NCBI GenBank assembly: GCA_036346405.1
Contig: CM070566.1
Coordinates: forward strand, 13,201,533 to 13,265,532
Length of the DNA stretch: 64,000 nucleotides
Direction of reading: 5' to 3'
From: Phyllostachys edulis
Lineage: Eukaryota; Streptophyta; Magnoliopsida; Poales; Poaceae
Below are positions 22,472-35,205 of this stretch, in pieces (the first letter of the stretch is position 1; each line of letters starts with the position of its first letter). Under the pieces are notes generated by a model that saw nothing but the letters and a program-made list of their open reading frames with translations, did no database searches and had not been told where the DNA came from. Position numbers and translations under genes: made by a program.

Positions 22472-23440
22472 ATGGTCGGGCCTTTTCGTAGCGGCCAAGG
22501 CGATCACTGGTCCGGACGAGGAGCTTCCTCCTCCTCCGACCATGGCCGAGGTTCTTCTTCAGATCGGCGCAACCGCGCGGATGATGAGAGAGTTCTCATC
22601 GACGCCATCGCGCGCAACACCACCGCACTTACGGGGCTTCGTGGATCCGGGCAACGGAACGCCCATCAACCGCATGGAGGACTCGCGGAGTTTCTTCGTA
22701 CTCAGCCTCCTACCTTTTCTGGTGCGAGGACCCGTTGGATGCGGACGATTGGCCGTCGGTGGAGCGAAGCTCCGCATCATGCTGATGAGCACGAGAAGGC
22801 GCTGCTCGCGATCGCACCGGTGGAGGGTGCAGCTTTGTCATGGTGGGAGAGCTTTTCGCCATGCAGCCCGCAGACCACACCGTCTCTTGGGAGGAGTTTC
22901 GTCTCGCCTTCCGTCGGGCTCACATCCTCGCCGGCTTGATGGAGATCAAGAAGCGGGGAGTTTCTTGCGCTCAAGCAAGGCGAGCTCGACCATGGAGTAT
23001 GTCTACGAAGTTCAACCATCTAGCTCGTTATGCTCCCGAGGATGTGGCCACCGACATGGCTAAGGTGCCAAGTTCAGCGTGGCTTGTCCGAGGAGTGAAG
23101 GACAAGCTATCCATTGTCGACTTCTCGATTTCCGGACCTTGGTCGACAAGGCCATCGTCGTTGAGCATGCGGCTCGAGAGCTTATGGACTCCGCAGCGCA
23201 AGTGGGAGGCCCATAAGTCGCCCAGGCGATTCCTCCCATCCCCTTGGCGATCTCAGGGTACCGGTCCGATCTTGGCGCCCCGAGGTTACCTACCCTGTTC
23301 CTCGTTAAATCGCAGCCGTGTCTCGACCACGTGCACTGCGAGTCACAGAGCGGCCCCGCAACCCAGTGCCGGGTCACATGCTTCTCTTGTAACTGAAGGG
23401 CCATTATGCAAATAATTGCCCTAAGAAGACAGAGCGACCC
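22472..23440 (+). pseudogene. gag: Tekay-like gag (frameshifted)
   Basis: Gag forms the virus-like particle and binds element RNA. The start chosen is ATG 22,472 ('MVGPFRSGQG'). 'AEFLRTQPPTFSGA' (about 22,685) and 'DEHEKALLAIAPVEGAALSW' belong to the retrotransposon gag domain in one frame. 'MQPADHTVSWEEFRLAFRRA' (22,861 onward) and 'HLARYAPEDVATD' (about 23,015) continue it in other frames. A CCHC zinc knuckle begins 'VTCFSCN' at about 23,366 and is interrupted by a frame change. Several single-base indels break the frame, so no complete Gag can be made from this copy as written. Confidence 0.87.
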
Positions 23441-24050
23441 CTCGCCCTAATGGAGGACGCGGGCGAGAGGTGGTGCATCGCAGACCGAAGATCGTCCGGC
23501 TACCCAAGGCGTGGGTAGTGGTCGCGTCAACGCCACCACTGCAGAGGAGGCTCAGAGGCACCCGACGCCGTGCTAGGTACACTTTCGTTAACTCTCACCC
23601 GCCATCGTCTTGTTTGATTCAGAGCATCTCATTCCTTTGTTTCTGAGTCTTTTGCTGCTATTGGAGAGCTTCTTTTCTCTCCATTGTCGGTCCCGCTACT
23701 CATTCGCTCTCCTGGTTCGGAGTTGAGAGTCTGAATCTGAGTGTAGGGATGTTCCTATCGAGATCGAAGGGTAGGTTTCTTAGCAAACCTTATCCTTCTC
23801 CATTCAGCGAGTCTTGATGTGATTCTTGGCATGGATTGGTTGTCCGGCAGACATAGGGCAAATCGATTGCACCAGAAGCTCATCTCTCTATCTAGTCCCT
23901 CCGTGGCGGGTTAAGGTGTTCGCACGAAGTCTTTGGATCCGCATCTCTTGGCGCTTGAAGCGAAGCCGCTCTAGATATTAGCGAAGTCCCAACAGTTTGT
24001 GACTTTGTTGATGTCTTTCCCGCAGATCTTCCAGGATGCCACCCGCTCGA
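23441..24050 (+). pseudogene. Tekay-like aspartic protease region (frameshifted)
   Basis: The active-site region lies near 23,612-23,660, where 'VLFDS' and 'ASHSFVSESFAAI' are visible in adjacent frames. The catalytic Asp codon is present but a base is missing just after it. Downstream, 'DVILGMDWL'-type sequence near 23,815-23,845 is a usual landmark between PR and RT. The linker has several frame changes. Confidence 0.75.
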
Positions 24051-24930
24051 GACCTCGAGTTTGTCATTGAGTTGGCTCCTGCATCGCCCCTATCTCAAAG
24101 AGGCCTTATCGGATGCCACCGAACGAGTTGGTAGAGTTGAAGAAGCGATTAAGTGAGCTGCAAGAGAAGGGTTTCATCCGCCCTAGCTCATCTCCTTGGG
24201 GTTGTCCGGCAATCTTCGTAAAGAAGAAGGGCGGTACTACGCGATGTGCGTTGATTACCGCCCACTTAATGAAGTGATGATAAAGAACAAGTATCCATTG
24301 CCCGCATTGACGATCTCTTCGATCAATTAACCGGAGCTCGAGTTTTCTCCAAGATTGATATGAGAGTGGGATATCATCGAGTTCAGATTCGCCCGAGGAT
24401 ATTCCCAAGACCGCGTTCTCTACTCGCTACGGCTTGTATGAGTACCTTCGTCATGTCATTCGCTTAACCAATGCTCCTGCCTTTGTTTATGAATCTCATG
24501 AATTCGGTATTCATGGAGTATTTGGATAAGTTTGTCGTGGTCTTCATCGATGATATTCTTATCTACTCCAAGAACGATGAGGAACACGCCGAGCATCTGA
24601 AGCTTGTGTTAGGCAAGGCTGCGAGACACCATTTGTCTGTGAAGTTCAACAAGTGTGCATTCCGTTGAAGGAAGTGTCTTTCTTAGGCCACGTTCTTTCG
24701 GCAGAGGCGAGCCGTTGATCCTAGCAAGGTTAGCGATGTTCTTTCATGGAGTCACCTGCCGGTCACCGATGTACGGAGTTTTCTCGGTTTAGCGGGATAT
24801 TATCGTCGCTTATCGAGAACTTCTCCAAGATCGCTGGCCGATGACGGAGTTGCTCAAGAAGGACAAGAAGTTCGTGTGGTCCGTTGAGTGTGAGGAAAGT
24901 TTCCAAATACTCAAAAGCGTTTGACCACCG
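24051..24930 (+). pseudogene. Tekay-like reverse transcriptase (frameshifted)
   Basis: Copies element RNA into cDNA. Visible blocks: 'MPPNELVELK' (about 24,112), 'LQEGFIRPSSSPWG'-type sequence at about 24,158-24,200, 'CVDYRPLNEV' (about 24,247), 'FSKIDMR' (about 24,350) and the catalytic 'VVVFIDDILIYSK' at about 24,535-24,573, which keeps both Asp residues. The longest uninterrupted piece is 24,471-24,668. At least five frame changes occur across the domain. Confidence 0.88.
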
Positions 24931-25476
24931 CTCCCGTTCTTGTTCTTCCCGATATCCATCGGCTTCGATATCTTTTGCGATGCTTCTCGTCGAGGCCTCG
25001 GTTGTGTCCTTATGCAAGAAGGCAAGGTAGTGGCCTATGCATCAAGGCAATTGAGACCTGATGAGCTCAACTACCCTACTCATGACTTGGAGTTAGCTGC
25101 TGTGACTCATGCACTTAAGATTTGGCGACATTACCTAATCGGTAATCGTTGTGAAGTGTATTCGGATCACAAAAGCTTAAAGTACTTGTTCACATAGCCT
25201 GACCTGAATCTCAGGCAAAGGAGATGGTTGGAGTTGATCAAGGACTATGATGTGGGTATTCACTACCATCCAGGCAAGGCTAATGTCGTTGCCGATGCGC
25301 TTAGTCGCAAAGCGTATTGCAATGCCTTGTTGCCCAGGGAGTTTCAGCCCGCTCTTCTGAAAGAGTTTCAGCGTCTCAACTTGGGTTTAGTTGAGCGTGG
25401 TTCTCTCATTGCCTTGGTTGTGCAACCAACCTTGGTGGATCGGATCAAGTCCGCTCGTGATCGGATGTTGGAGTGA
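24931..25476 (+). pseudogene. Tekay-like RNase H (one nonsense codon)
   Basis: Degrades the RNA strand during reverse transcription. 'FDIFCDASRRGLGCVLMQ' (24,964 onward), 'VVAYASRQLRPDELNYPTHD' and 'EVYSDHKSLKYLFT' are in one frame. A TAG at 25,195-25,197 interrupts before 'PDLNLRQRRWLELIKDYD'; relatives have Gln there, so a C-to-T change is likely. The frame then continues to 'HPGKANVVADALSRK'. Apart from the stop this is the best-preserved domain. Confidence 0.9.
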
Positions 25477-26660
25477 GCCACATTAAGGCAAATGTCAAGA
25501 ACGGAACAACCAAGTGCTTTTCTCGAGGATGAGCATGGTGTTGTGAGGTTCGCAACGCCTTGTGGTTCCAAAGGACGTGGAATTGCGGAATTTAATCCTC
25601 CTTGAAGCCCATGATTCGCTTTATCCATTTATCCCGGCCACTAAGATGTATCAAGATCTCCGCCAGAGATTTTGGTGGACCCGAATGAAGAGGGAGATCG
25701 CGGTTCGTTGTCGAAAGCGACGTGTGTCGTCGTGTCAAGGCCGAGCATCGGCGTCTGCAGGATCGCTTCACCTTTGCGGTTCGAGTGGAAGTGGGATTCG
25801 ATCGAATGGATTTCATCACCGGTCTACCCACGCCCCGAAAAGGAATGATGCCATTTGGGTCGCCATCGATCGATTGACTAAGGTGGCACATTTTCTTCCG
25901 TCAAGACCGACCTTCGGGTAGGTCTTTTGGCGAACTCTATATCGCCCGCATCGTGAGTTTGCACGTGTGTCAAGACGATTGTGTCGGATCGTGGATCCTT
26001 TTCACGCCTCGTTTTGGCATAGCTTGCAAGAGGCTATGGGAACCCGTCTTACCTTTAGCACGGCATTTCACCCCAAACCGATGGTCGACCGAGAGGGTCA
26101 ACCAAGTTTTGGAAGACATGCTTCATGCTTGTGTCCTTTCATATGGGAAGCATTGGGAGAAATGCTTGCCATTCGCCGAGTTTTCTTACAACAACGATTT
26201 TCAAAGGCCGGTCTCGGCATGGCCCTTTTAGGCCTTATACGGGAGAAAGTGTAGGACCCGTTGAACTGGTCGAGACCGTGAAAGACCTCTCTTTGGCGGA
26301 CTCAATCAATGAGGCCGAGCACCAAGTCCAAATTTTATTGGAGTTTGCTATGCAGCTCAATCGAGCAAAAGAGCTATGCGGATCGCCGTCGACGTGAGTT
26401 GCGTTTTGAGCCTAATGACTTTGTGTATCTCAAAGTCTCTCCTTTGAAGGGCCATCAACGTTTTGGCGTCAAGGGCAAGTTGGCTCCTCGATATGTCGGT
26501 CCCTACCGCGTTATCGAGAAGAAGGGAGCTGTTGCCTACAAGTTGGAGTTGCCACCTGCACTTGAGGGGTACATGATGTTTTCCATGTGTCCCGGCTTAA
26601 GAAGTGCCTCCGTGTTCCAACCGAGGAAGCTCGCTGGAAACCCTCGATGTCCGTGAAGAT
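25477..26660 (+). pseudogene. Tekay-like integrase (frameshifted)
   Basis: Inserts the cDNA into the genome. 'PATKMYQDLRQRFWWTRMKR' (25,636 onward) is the zinc-binding region. 'RNDAIWVAIDRLTKVAHFLP' (about 25,840) is the start of the catalytic core, and 'KHWEKCLPFAEFSYNNDFQ' (about 26,145) its end. The C-terminal 'FVYLKVSPLKGHQRFGVKGK' (about 26,420) and 'GPYRVIEKKGAVAYKLELP' follow in 26,309-26,656. Frame changes are frequent in 25,690-26,120. Confidence 0.87.
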
Positions 26661-26699
26661 TTGACCTATCGCGAGCACCCCTGCTCGTGACTCGATGAG

Positions 26700-26830
26700 T
26701 CCGAACGAAGGACAAGGAATAAGACCATCAAGTTCCTTAAAGTTCAAGTGGTCGAACCATTCGAGGATGAGGCTACTTGGGAAAGAGAAGATCGCTCACG
26801 CGGACTATCTATCTTTCTTTATCGAGTGAG
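26700..26830 (+). pseudogene. Chromodomain tail of the integrase
   Basis: 'KTIKFLKVQ' followed by 'DEATWEREDRS' at about 26,727-26,800 in slightly different frames is the C-terminal chromodomain typical of Tekay/Del chromoviruses, which directs insertion toward particular chromatin. A missing base changes the frame after 'KVQ'. Confidence 0.8.
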
Positions 26831-26854
26831 CAAAATCTCGGACGAGATTTTTGT

Positions 26855-26866
26855 AAGGGGAGATTT
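26855..26866 (+). other. Polypurine tract of the Tekay-like element
   Basis: AAGGGGAGATTT directly precedes the TG of the 3' LTR. Confidence 0.85.
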
Positions 26867-29800
26867 TGTAACATCCCAACTGTATAATTAGGGTTATTCA
26901 AGTATAATTATATGTGTAGAAATTAAAACTTTTTCTCACATCTTGAAAATCCCTAATCGCTCATGTAATTCTTGTCCAAGAGTTGTGTAATCCAAAAACA
27001 CAAAGCTCTTGTTGACCAAAAGTCAAATTCATTTTCCAATTATCTTAAATCTTGTGCCGATCATTTGGAAATATTTCCCTTGGTCCTAAAGCTGATGTGG
27101 GACCCCTCTGAAAAATATCACAAGTTGTAAAACTAGTTTGATAAATTTTGGAGGTAAAACAATCCTTTAAACAACCTTAATGAATTTCCTGAGAAAAATG
27201 CATTGCATAATAACCTCTGGAAATTTTATGTCAGGTTAATCTCATTGTCAACAAGCTCCTGTAAAAATTTCATGAATTTTGGAGTTGAATTGCTATCCCA
27301 AACAATTTTGCAAAGTCTCAGCTGTTAGAAATTAAACTTAAAACATGGCTCTGTTCCTTGGGCTAGCCAGATTCAAAGTTGGTCCACCAACCCCATCGAC
27401 CTCCTTTCCCACCTCATCAGGTCATAGCCGTTGGATCAAAGATCCACGGTCATGACCTCCCATGTGTAAAACCGCAAAGACCTCCATTCGATATCTATCA
27501 CCTTGTCCAGTCATAGCCCTTGGATTAAGATCCAACCGCCCCGACCTCCCTTGTTATCAAACCTCAAAACCACCTTCCACCTTGGCGAGGTCATAGTTGT
27601 TGGATTTACATCCAACCGCCTCGACCTCCCTCACCGTTAAGCTAAGCAAACTTCCCACCTACATGAGGTCACGACCATTGGATTAAAAATCCATGGTCGC
27701 GACCTCCTCCTCTTAACCTAACTATCGACCTCCTTTGCACTCACTTGAGGTCGCAGTAGTTGATTTACATCCAAAGGCCACGACCTCCTCTGAAAAACAT
27801 CACAAACAAGGTCCTCCCGCCTTGATGAGGTCATAACCCTTGGATCGAAAATCTAAGGCCATGACCTCCCTTGCTTTTTTTTCGCTTTTGGATCTCTCGC
27901 TCAACGACGAGATCAAAGGCCGCTCGACCACCCTTTATTGGCCGTTGATTTACATCTCGCGGCCGCTAATCAATGGGCGATTCGGACCATCTCTTGAGCC
28001 CTAGATCGAAATCGAGGGCTAAGACCTCCTTTGCGCTACGCGCAAGGCCTCAGACCTCCCCTTCGCTTCGTGCGTGTCAGACCTCCCCATCAGGTCAGTG
28101 CCCTTGGATTTTAATCCAAAGGCCATGACCTCCCCCTCATGCTTTTATGTTCGCGTGCGGTTAAGACCTCACAGGAGGTCCGCACCGTTGGATGGAGATC
28201 CAACGCTTTGGACCTCCTGTCCCATTTTCCCACGTGCGCTTACACATTAAGGAAATCGGAGGGCCACGACCTCCCCGTCCCTGATCGTGTGGCTGGGACC
28301 TCCTCCCAGCCACTTAAAACATAACGGTTCAAAATTGTCATCCGATGGTTAGGACCTCCCCTGGTCTTATCCAACGGTCATAAAGACCTCCCCTGTTCTT
28401 CTCCTTCCATGGTCATGCCTGCGAGCTCCTGAGCGGGGAGTTAATGCACGCCTACCCCTATGTACTTTTAACAACTCTTTGCTGACCCGCATTTAATCTG
28501 GTCGACCTTCCGCCTCTCTCGTCAAGACAGTTCGCACCTTGTCAACCTTGTGTCTTGTCCAAGCCATGGACCTCCCATGGGCCAAGCTCACCATGAGCTT
28601 AGCCAGTGGTCCACGACCTCCTGTGCCCTAAGTATAAAGCCTCCCCCACTGTGCCGTTGGCTTCCTTTGCACACCATTGTTCCTTGGCTTACACCCTGTC
28701 TTTGTGAGCTCTAAACCACCAAAGCTTCCTTGGCCGCCATTCTTTGGAGCTTGAAGCTCCTCGGTGGACAAGGGTCATTGGAGTTTTTCCTCCTTTTCTC
28801 TGAGCTTCTTTTGTGCCATTCCCTCTGGGACCAAGACCTAACTTGTTTTGGTTTGGGCATTTCTGAAGTGGCCAAGGGATCTTGGAGCTGAGCTGCATGA
28901 GCCGTGGTGCAACCTCATCTTCCTCAGCTCCGGTCTTCACCTTCCTCCACTTCCCCAGCACCTTAGGACCTCCAGGTACTCCTCCTGTTAGTCCCTTAGC
29001 TGCTGGCACCCGCTTGAATGATGTCGCGGAGCTTTTCTTGGCGCGCTTGAATGTCGCATGAGCTCTATTTTGCATTTTGTCTTTGGCCGTCTTTGGTCAT
29101 TCTTGCCCTCTCGGCTCGCCCGGCGTTTAAAACCGCCGCCCATGCTGAGAGTAGGCCCACAGGATGCGCCTGGCTATTGCGGTCCCGACGGTGCCCTCAG
29201 TGCGCGCCGCCGTGCCCTAAATCGCCGGCGATAAGCCGTGGGACGTCCTCAAATTTTTGTCGGACGTCCCGACCATGCCATTGTCGTTTTAGGACAAAGA
29301 TTTGCCGCTTTAATACCTCAATCATTGTAATCATTGGGTGGGTCTTAAATGCCTTTTAATCCGCCCTTTGTTGCGCATTTAAGATCTTGCACGCGGACCT
29401 CCTCGTTGTCCCGCGCATTTATTCCATGTCCAAGCGGCGGCTTGTGCTGGAGTGCAGGACGTCTAGACCTCCTCCAGGAGATCTCGAGCGCCCAAGACCC
29501 CACTGCGCTGATCGTGGCCGTCCGGACCTCCTTGGAGGTGCAGTGGCGTTAGATCTCTCACAGGACCTCCTCGAGGTCATCTCACCGTTGAGGACCTCCT
29601 TTAGATCTGGTCCGTCCGGACCTCCCTCATCGTTGTGGTCCGTTGGATTCTCCATCTACGGCCACGACCTCCCCTCACCTCGCGCATGTGCGTTGCTAGG
29701 AGGTCCAGGACCTCTGGACCTCGTGAGCGCGTGTGCGTTGTTCTCCTAGGAGGTTCTGAGCCGTTAGATCTATGATCTGTGGCTCACGTCCTCCCTTGTC

Positions 29801-32185
29801 CTTGTGTGTTTTAGAAATTCCAGTGAGCTCTAGTTATAAACTAAAAATGGTATGAACTTTAGAATTGCATATCTTTGTCGTTCTAAACCCAAATAAGGTC
29901 ATTCAAATTGTGTTAGCTCTGTCTTGAACTTGACTTTAATCCAAAAATGATTGTAAGTTGAGTTCAGCCCAGAGCACTGATTTTGCCATTAGATTTTAAA
30001 ACTCACTTTAAATATACACTCCAATTAATGCTTAACTTATAAAGTACATAACTAATGCTATGTAGATCATTTTTGGGTGAGACCAACTTTGTTGGTTTCC
30101 TCTAATAATGAACTCACTGTGAAAATTAGTTTTGAGCATGTTGCTGTTATAGAAATGAGGACTTGTGCATTATAATTTTGTTCAAGTTCTTGTTTTTGAA
30201 AAATTATGGAAAGTGCAATCTAGCTCCAAATGAGATGAACTCAATTGTGTTATTCATCTCATAAGGTGCTGGTTTTACAGTAAAAATTTCAGCTTCACTT
30301 CTGTTCTAGAAAATGTTGCCTCATAATTAAATTAGTGAATAGTGCAGTTTGGTATTAATAGGTTGAGCAGAATTGATTTCATCATATCTTTTGCATCAAG
30401 AATCCAAATCAATTGGTTCTTGTTGCTAAATTCATGATAAATCATTGTCTTGCTGCTGTAGAAAATTCAGAGTGTTTGGAGTTCGTTTGCTGTGCTGTCT
30501 TTGTTGTTTCGTCGTTCTTATCGTTGGTTTTCGTCTTTTCCGTTAGGCTTCGACATTTGTGGTGATCCCGAGAGTGACCCTCTGCCACAATTTGAGCAAC
30601 AACAAGGCAAGCAGTTTGACCATTTCCATCATTGTCCCATTACTTTAAAGCTTAATATATTGTTTTACTTCTATGTATGCATGCTACTTTGTGTTAAATG
30701 TCGCTAGTAATCCTATAGTTGCATAATCTGTAGGAATTGTTTATCCTCTACTACCAATGAGCCTAGGTTATTTGCTGTGGTTTGAGCTCGTTGGATGAGC
30801 TCTTATCACTTAGTAGTTTCGATTTAAATTGCTTAGACATGCTTAGTTATCGGTAGCAATGGGCGATCATCGACTTAGTCGATGGTCTTGATCACTCAAA
30901 ACTGATTATTACTCCTATATGTCCAGCACTTGTGCTTTGATTAATTTGTAAAATCAAAAACTGAAAATAAAAGATTGATTTTGACTTGGGCATATTGGAT
31001 GGATGGTGCGGTTTTGGAATGTGGTGGTATGCCCGGGTCCCTAAGGACCGAGTACTTGGGTCACTAAGCCAAGCGCTTTGCGTGCTAACCACACGAGGGG
31101 ATATGGGACCTCTCTTGACTAAGTACTTTGGGAGGTGTTAATTATGAGCTGGTCGGTTGGTATGTTTTACAAGAAAATGTGTGTGTGTGGTGTGGGAGGG
31201 AGCATTGGGGACCGGTTAGGCTGTCTAATGTGTCCTTGTCCCCGTGGGATGCGGCTCGTAATTAGCATCGTCCATTGGAAATGTCTCGTAGGACTTAGCC
31301 GTGCGGCATACCAAAGGTAGTGTGCTTAAAGGAAAGGCGATCGGCGTGTGGGTACATTGGTACACCCCGCAGGTTAAAACTATTGAATAGCCTCGCCCTA
31401 GGTTATGGACATGCTTGGTAAGGTCGTTCAAGACTAGACTACAACCTTTAATTAAAACTTGACATGGTTGGTATGAGCGGGAGTTCATGCTATTGTTGTG
31501 GTGACTTGGGTTAGTCACTTCCAGGTTGTTATTGTTGTTGTTACTATGTTACTACCTCGTTGTATTTCAACAATTAAAATGCTTTGCCAAATTGCCTTCA
31601 ATCAATTATGTTATTGCAAATGAAACTTGCTTTATGCTAAAATGAGTCCAAAGCCTCATCCACTTAAATAAAGCTTGCATGTAGCTATTTATAGTTCTGT
31701 TATCTCACACGTAAGTCTTGCGGAGTACTTTATGTACTCATCTGCCCGTGGTTGTGGCATTTTTTTTGTGGCTTTTGTTGCAGAGGAAGAAGGAGAGCTC
31801 CAAGAGCCTCTCTTACGTACTACGTGTTGCGATTTCTTCGACGACTAGCTTGGCGGTCGGTCGGATGCCTAGGGGTTAAGGCACACCGATTGGCTTTGTG
31901 TTATAGCCATCTTTATGGCACTTTTGCTTCATTGTTGTCTCTTTAGATTTTTGCTATTTGGCCTAAAGGCCCCTCTTTTGTAATAACCTATTCCGTATTA
32001 ATATTAACCACGGTTTGTTGCTCATGTACTATGTGTTGTATGGAATTGATACACTCTTTTGTTGTGAGGTATGTATCTTGCATTTCGGGAGTATACATCT
32101 CTCGAGACTGGGTTTATTTGGTTGATAATACTAGGGTCAATTGGATGACTAAGTATTATGAGCTTAATAAATCCGGGTGCTCACA
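26867..32185 (+). repeat. Tekay-like 3' LTR (5,319 bp)
   Basis: Copy of 16,398-21,702. Many differences are one- or two-base indels, for example in homopolymers (taaaaacaca against taaaacaca) and in GC-rich words. Long stretches such as 28,139-28,324 are nearly identical to 17,674-17,859. The dyad array lies at about 27,413-28,213 and the TATA box at 28,633-28,639. Confidence 0.93.
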
Positions 32186-34055
32186 GCTGGATAATAACAC
32201 GGCGTCGCACGTACAGTATGCCGCAACAACCACAAGGAGCCGAGCCGACAAGTAGGCAAAGAAAAACTGCAGCAAAGCAAAATTCAATTCGGTCACAGTA
32301 GCAACATGATGGGCGCAGCCAAGTAAAAGATCTTGACACAGGGAACAGCTGGTTGCAGCAATGTTGGCAGTCCCAAACCAATAAACAAATCAACAAGTTG
32401 CAGCCACAAATCAACAAGCAAGAAGCAAAATGGTGATTTACTATAGCCGCCGCTGGCCCTTACATGTTCTCTCTGCACGCACAAGAATTTTGCATCAAAC
32501 ACAAGAACCAGAGACCTTTAGTCAGATCATCTGCCAAGCAATAAACTAATCAAAAAGATTGCAGTCACTAGCACCTCGCTGGCAAATAGAAACAGCGCCT
32601 CACTCGCATCAAGATGGCAGTCAAATAAAAAGAACTCAAAACAGGAACAACCAGTACTACTTAATACTCATCAAATCAATACATAGAACTGGACTTCTTA
32701 CAAGCAATAAACTAATCCATCAGTTGCATCAATGAAGGTACCACACGATGGGAATCCAGTACAAATCAAACAACTACTACCAAGAGCAAACACAGAGGAA
32801 ACCGCTCACAGCAAAAGGCAAAGACGGCAATCACCTCAGCCACCGCCAAGGATCATGATTCTGCAGGCTACAGGGTGCTGGTTTCTACAGGGCACAGGCC
32901 GCCGCCAGGGTTCCGTTTTTGTGGGGAGAGGCCGCCGCCACAGGCTCAACTTTTTCAGCCGCACCAAACCACAAGAAAGCGATAGAAAAGGCAATAAACA
33001 AATCCAAAAGCAAATAAGTAGGATCAACTTAATGTACCATCAAATCATTTCGATTTACAAAACACAACCACACGCCGCCGCTTTGATCTATCAGTTTTTC
33101 CAGTGGCTACAAGTTGCCATAAGGCCCCTATTCCTGCGGGAGACCGCCCCCGCCAAGAATCCGGTTTTTGCGGGAGCTCCTACAGACGCGCCGCCAGAGC
33201 CTCTGCTTTTCTGTGGGGCCACCCTCAGATGTCCCATCTACAATTCCTTTTATATGGCAGCCACCAACCCTAAAACCCTTTTAGAATTGGAGCTTCTAGA
33301 AGATTAAACCTAATGGACTTCCGTTAATACCCAACAACAACAGAACACACACGCACGCAAATTAAAGCGCCGTCTTCACTTCTCTTGACCTAATCCACTT
33401 CTTGACGCACCGTCTTGTGCCGCGGGTTGGCATTAGGTCATCAAGGCGGTATTTGGTAAAATTACCAAACTACCCCTTCTCGATCTTTTCCGAAGACCGA
33501 GTCCAATCCTGTTGAAGCAATCGCTTGCTTCACCACATGTAGGTTGATCCAGAGGCTCTCATCGTGTCGGCAAGTCTCTCCCATCCGGTTCCTACCGGAC
33601 CACCTTGGCACTTGCACTGACCCCCGCACCGCTTGATCAACTAGTCGCACCGAACTGCCCGTTCGGTCATCCTTGTCCATTCTGCGCCACGCTTGAGTTC
33701 ATTGACCTCACCCGGCATCTTTGATCGTTCTGGACCTCAGCTCTCCAAGCTTAGTCTCGATCCTCCTCGCCGTTGACCGTCGTTGACCTTCAAGCCACCT
33801 ACACAACAATAGACAAGCAAACACGAATCCGGGAACAAGTTCTTCACAACTTGACCCATGTTAGTGAAAACATGCAACATGCAACACATATGCACTATAG
33901 CCTATGAACTCAATCTATTCCAATGCCAAATTACCAAAATGGTTGAAGATCAGACTTTTAACTTTGCCGAAAACGCGTGATTCGACAAACCAACAAAGTC
34001 ATTGCCAATTGTATCATCATCCTAAGATCATACACATATCCCCATGATATCCACA
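32186..34055 (-). repeat. Copia downstream LTR, inner part
   Basis: Continues the LTR interrupted at 16,397 and matches 49,113-50,968. It ends '...atgatatccaca'. On the minus strand a CCATATAAAAGG box lies at about 33,247-33,256. Confidence 0.9.
33248..33254 (-). promoter_or_regulatory. TATA-like box of the copia left LTR
   Basis: TATAAAA on the minus strand within CCATATAAAAGG. It is conserved in the other LTR at 50,161-50,167. Confidence 0.5.
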
Positions 34056-34070
34056 ATCTCCTTCTTGATG
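34056..34070 (-). other. Polypurine tract of the copia element
   Basis: Minus strand reads GATGAACAAG-type then AAGAAGGAGAT immediately before the LTR start TGTGGATATC. Confidence 0.65.
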
Positions 34071-35205
34071 AACACATTGGCAATCTCTCAGAAAATGTAG
34101 TTTTGGGGTTTGAAAAGTAAAATATTTGCAGTTTTTGCGCAAATGCACAACTTGGTCCAAAAGCAAGAAAAAACAAAGGAAATGACCAAACTGGCTCCAG
34201 AATAGCATAAGCAAGTGAGATAAGGCAAAAGAAAGCACAAAAGCTTCAATTTCCAAAGAATAGCCAAAAATCTCACTTGGGTCCATATGAAAGAACAATT
34301 GTTCTATTTGACCTTCGATCATCGTGAGTCTTCAAGAATAGCAATTCAAATTCAGAAAAGACAATAAGACCAAAAGACTGCAATTGAGATGCTCCCACTC
34401 ACTATGATCACTAATTTCCCTATGACTCCAAAAAGCTCTAAAACAACATTTTTACCAATCTTTCTCCCCCTTTGACAATGAATTCATCAAGGTGCATGGA
34501 AGAAGATAGAGCATGAATGGAATGGAATGGCTGCATTTGTTTATATATATAATTTGGCATTTTTTATTTTTTTTTATTTTTAATTTTTAGCAAACTGGAG
34601 CCATGAAGATTATCCAAGAAGACTGTACAAGTATTACACCAAGCCATATTATGTAAAGAAGCTATATTCAATCATGGCAAAACATATACAGCAAATCTAA
34701 GGCCAAAATAGCAATAATCTGAGATTAAATGAATTGAAAGCATGACAAGGTGCTCAAGATCGTAGTTTCACTAAAGTATCCAAAAATGAGTCAGACCATG
34801 TCTATAAGCAAAATGGAGCCAGAAGCTAGAAAAAGAGTTAATTTTGAGCATTTTGAGATCAATTGTGAATCAATTTGTTCAAGCATTTAGAAATTAGCAC
34901 TTTGAGCACTTTACTGAAAATGATTGGTTTTATCTTAGTAAAGCAAGTCCTGGACTAGGAGCCATCCACAACTGCCTCCTAAACTTCAACCAATTGCCAA
35001 TTTGTTTTCTTAGCATTGTGCTAGATCTCAAGCCTCACTACGACCATCCCAAGCAACAAAAGCTTAAGAGAGTGGTCTAGGTCATCCAAAACTCCCCCTG
35101 AATTCATGCCTAGTGCAATGGCAAGCTGTCTCATGAGAAAGAATTGGTGAGATCAGTTTTTTCGCACAAAAAGCTCATTTTTCATTTGCTTGACTTAAGA
35201 ATTAT
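34071..35205 (-). other. Copia 3' internal non-coding region
   Basis: No pol domain was seen. On the minus strand 'ttgtcaaagggggagaaaga' (34,459-34,478) matches the untranslated stretch that usually follows pol in SIRE/Opie elements. The rest is A/T-rich. Confidence 0.65.

Larger units (their letters stand above)
16398..32185 (+). mobile_element. Ty3/gypsy chromovirus, Tekay (Del)-like, with 5.3-kb LTRs
   Basis: Flanked by the perfect target duplication GCTGG (16,393-16,397 and 32,186-32,190). The empty site is preserved in the other copia LTR near 49,102-49,116, where 'aaactgctggataataacac' is continuous. LTRs are 16,398-21,702 and 26,867-32,185 and begin TGTAACATCC and end ...GCTCACA. The PBS TGGTATCAGAGC is at 21,709-21,720 and the polypurine tract AAGGGGAGATTT at 26,855-26,866. 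Domain order is gag, PR, RT, RNase H, INT, chromodomain. The chromodomain after integrase and the long LTRs place it in the Tekay/Del clade. Pol is broken by many one-base indels. The LTRs differ mostly by indels, so the insertion is young relative to its host element. Confidence 0.93.
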
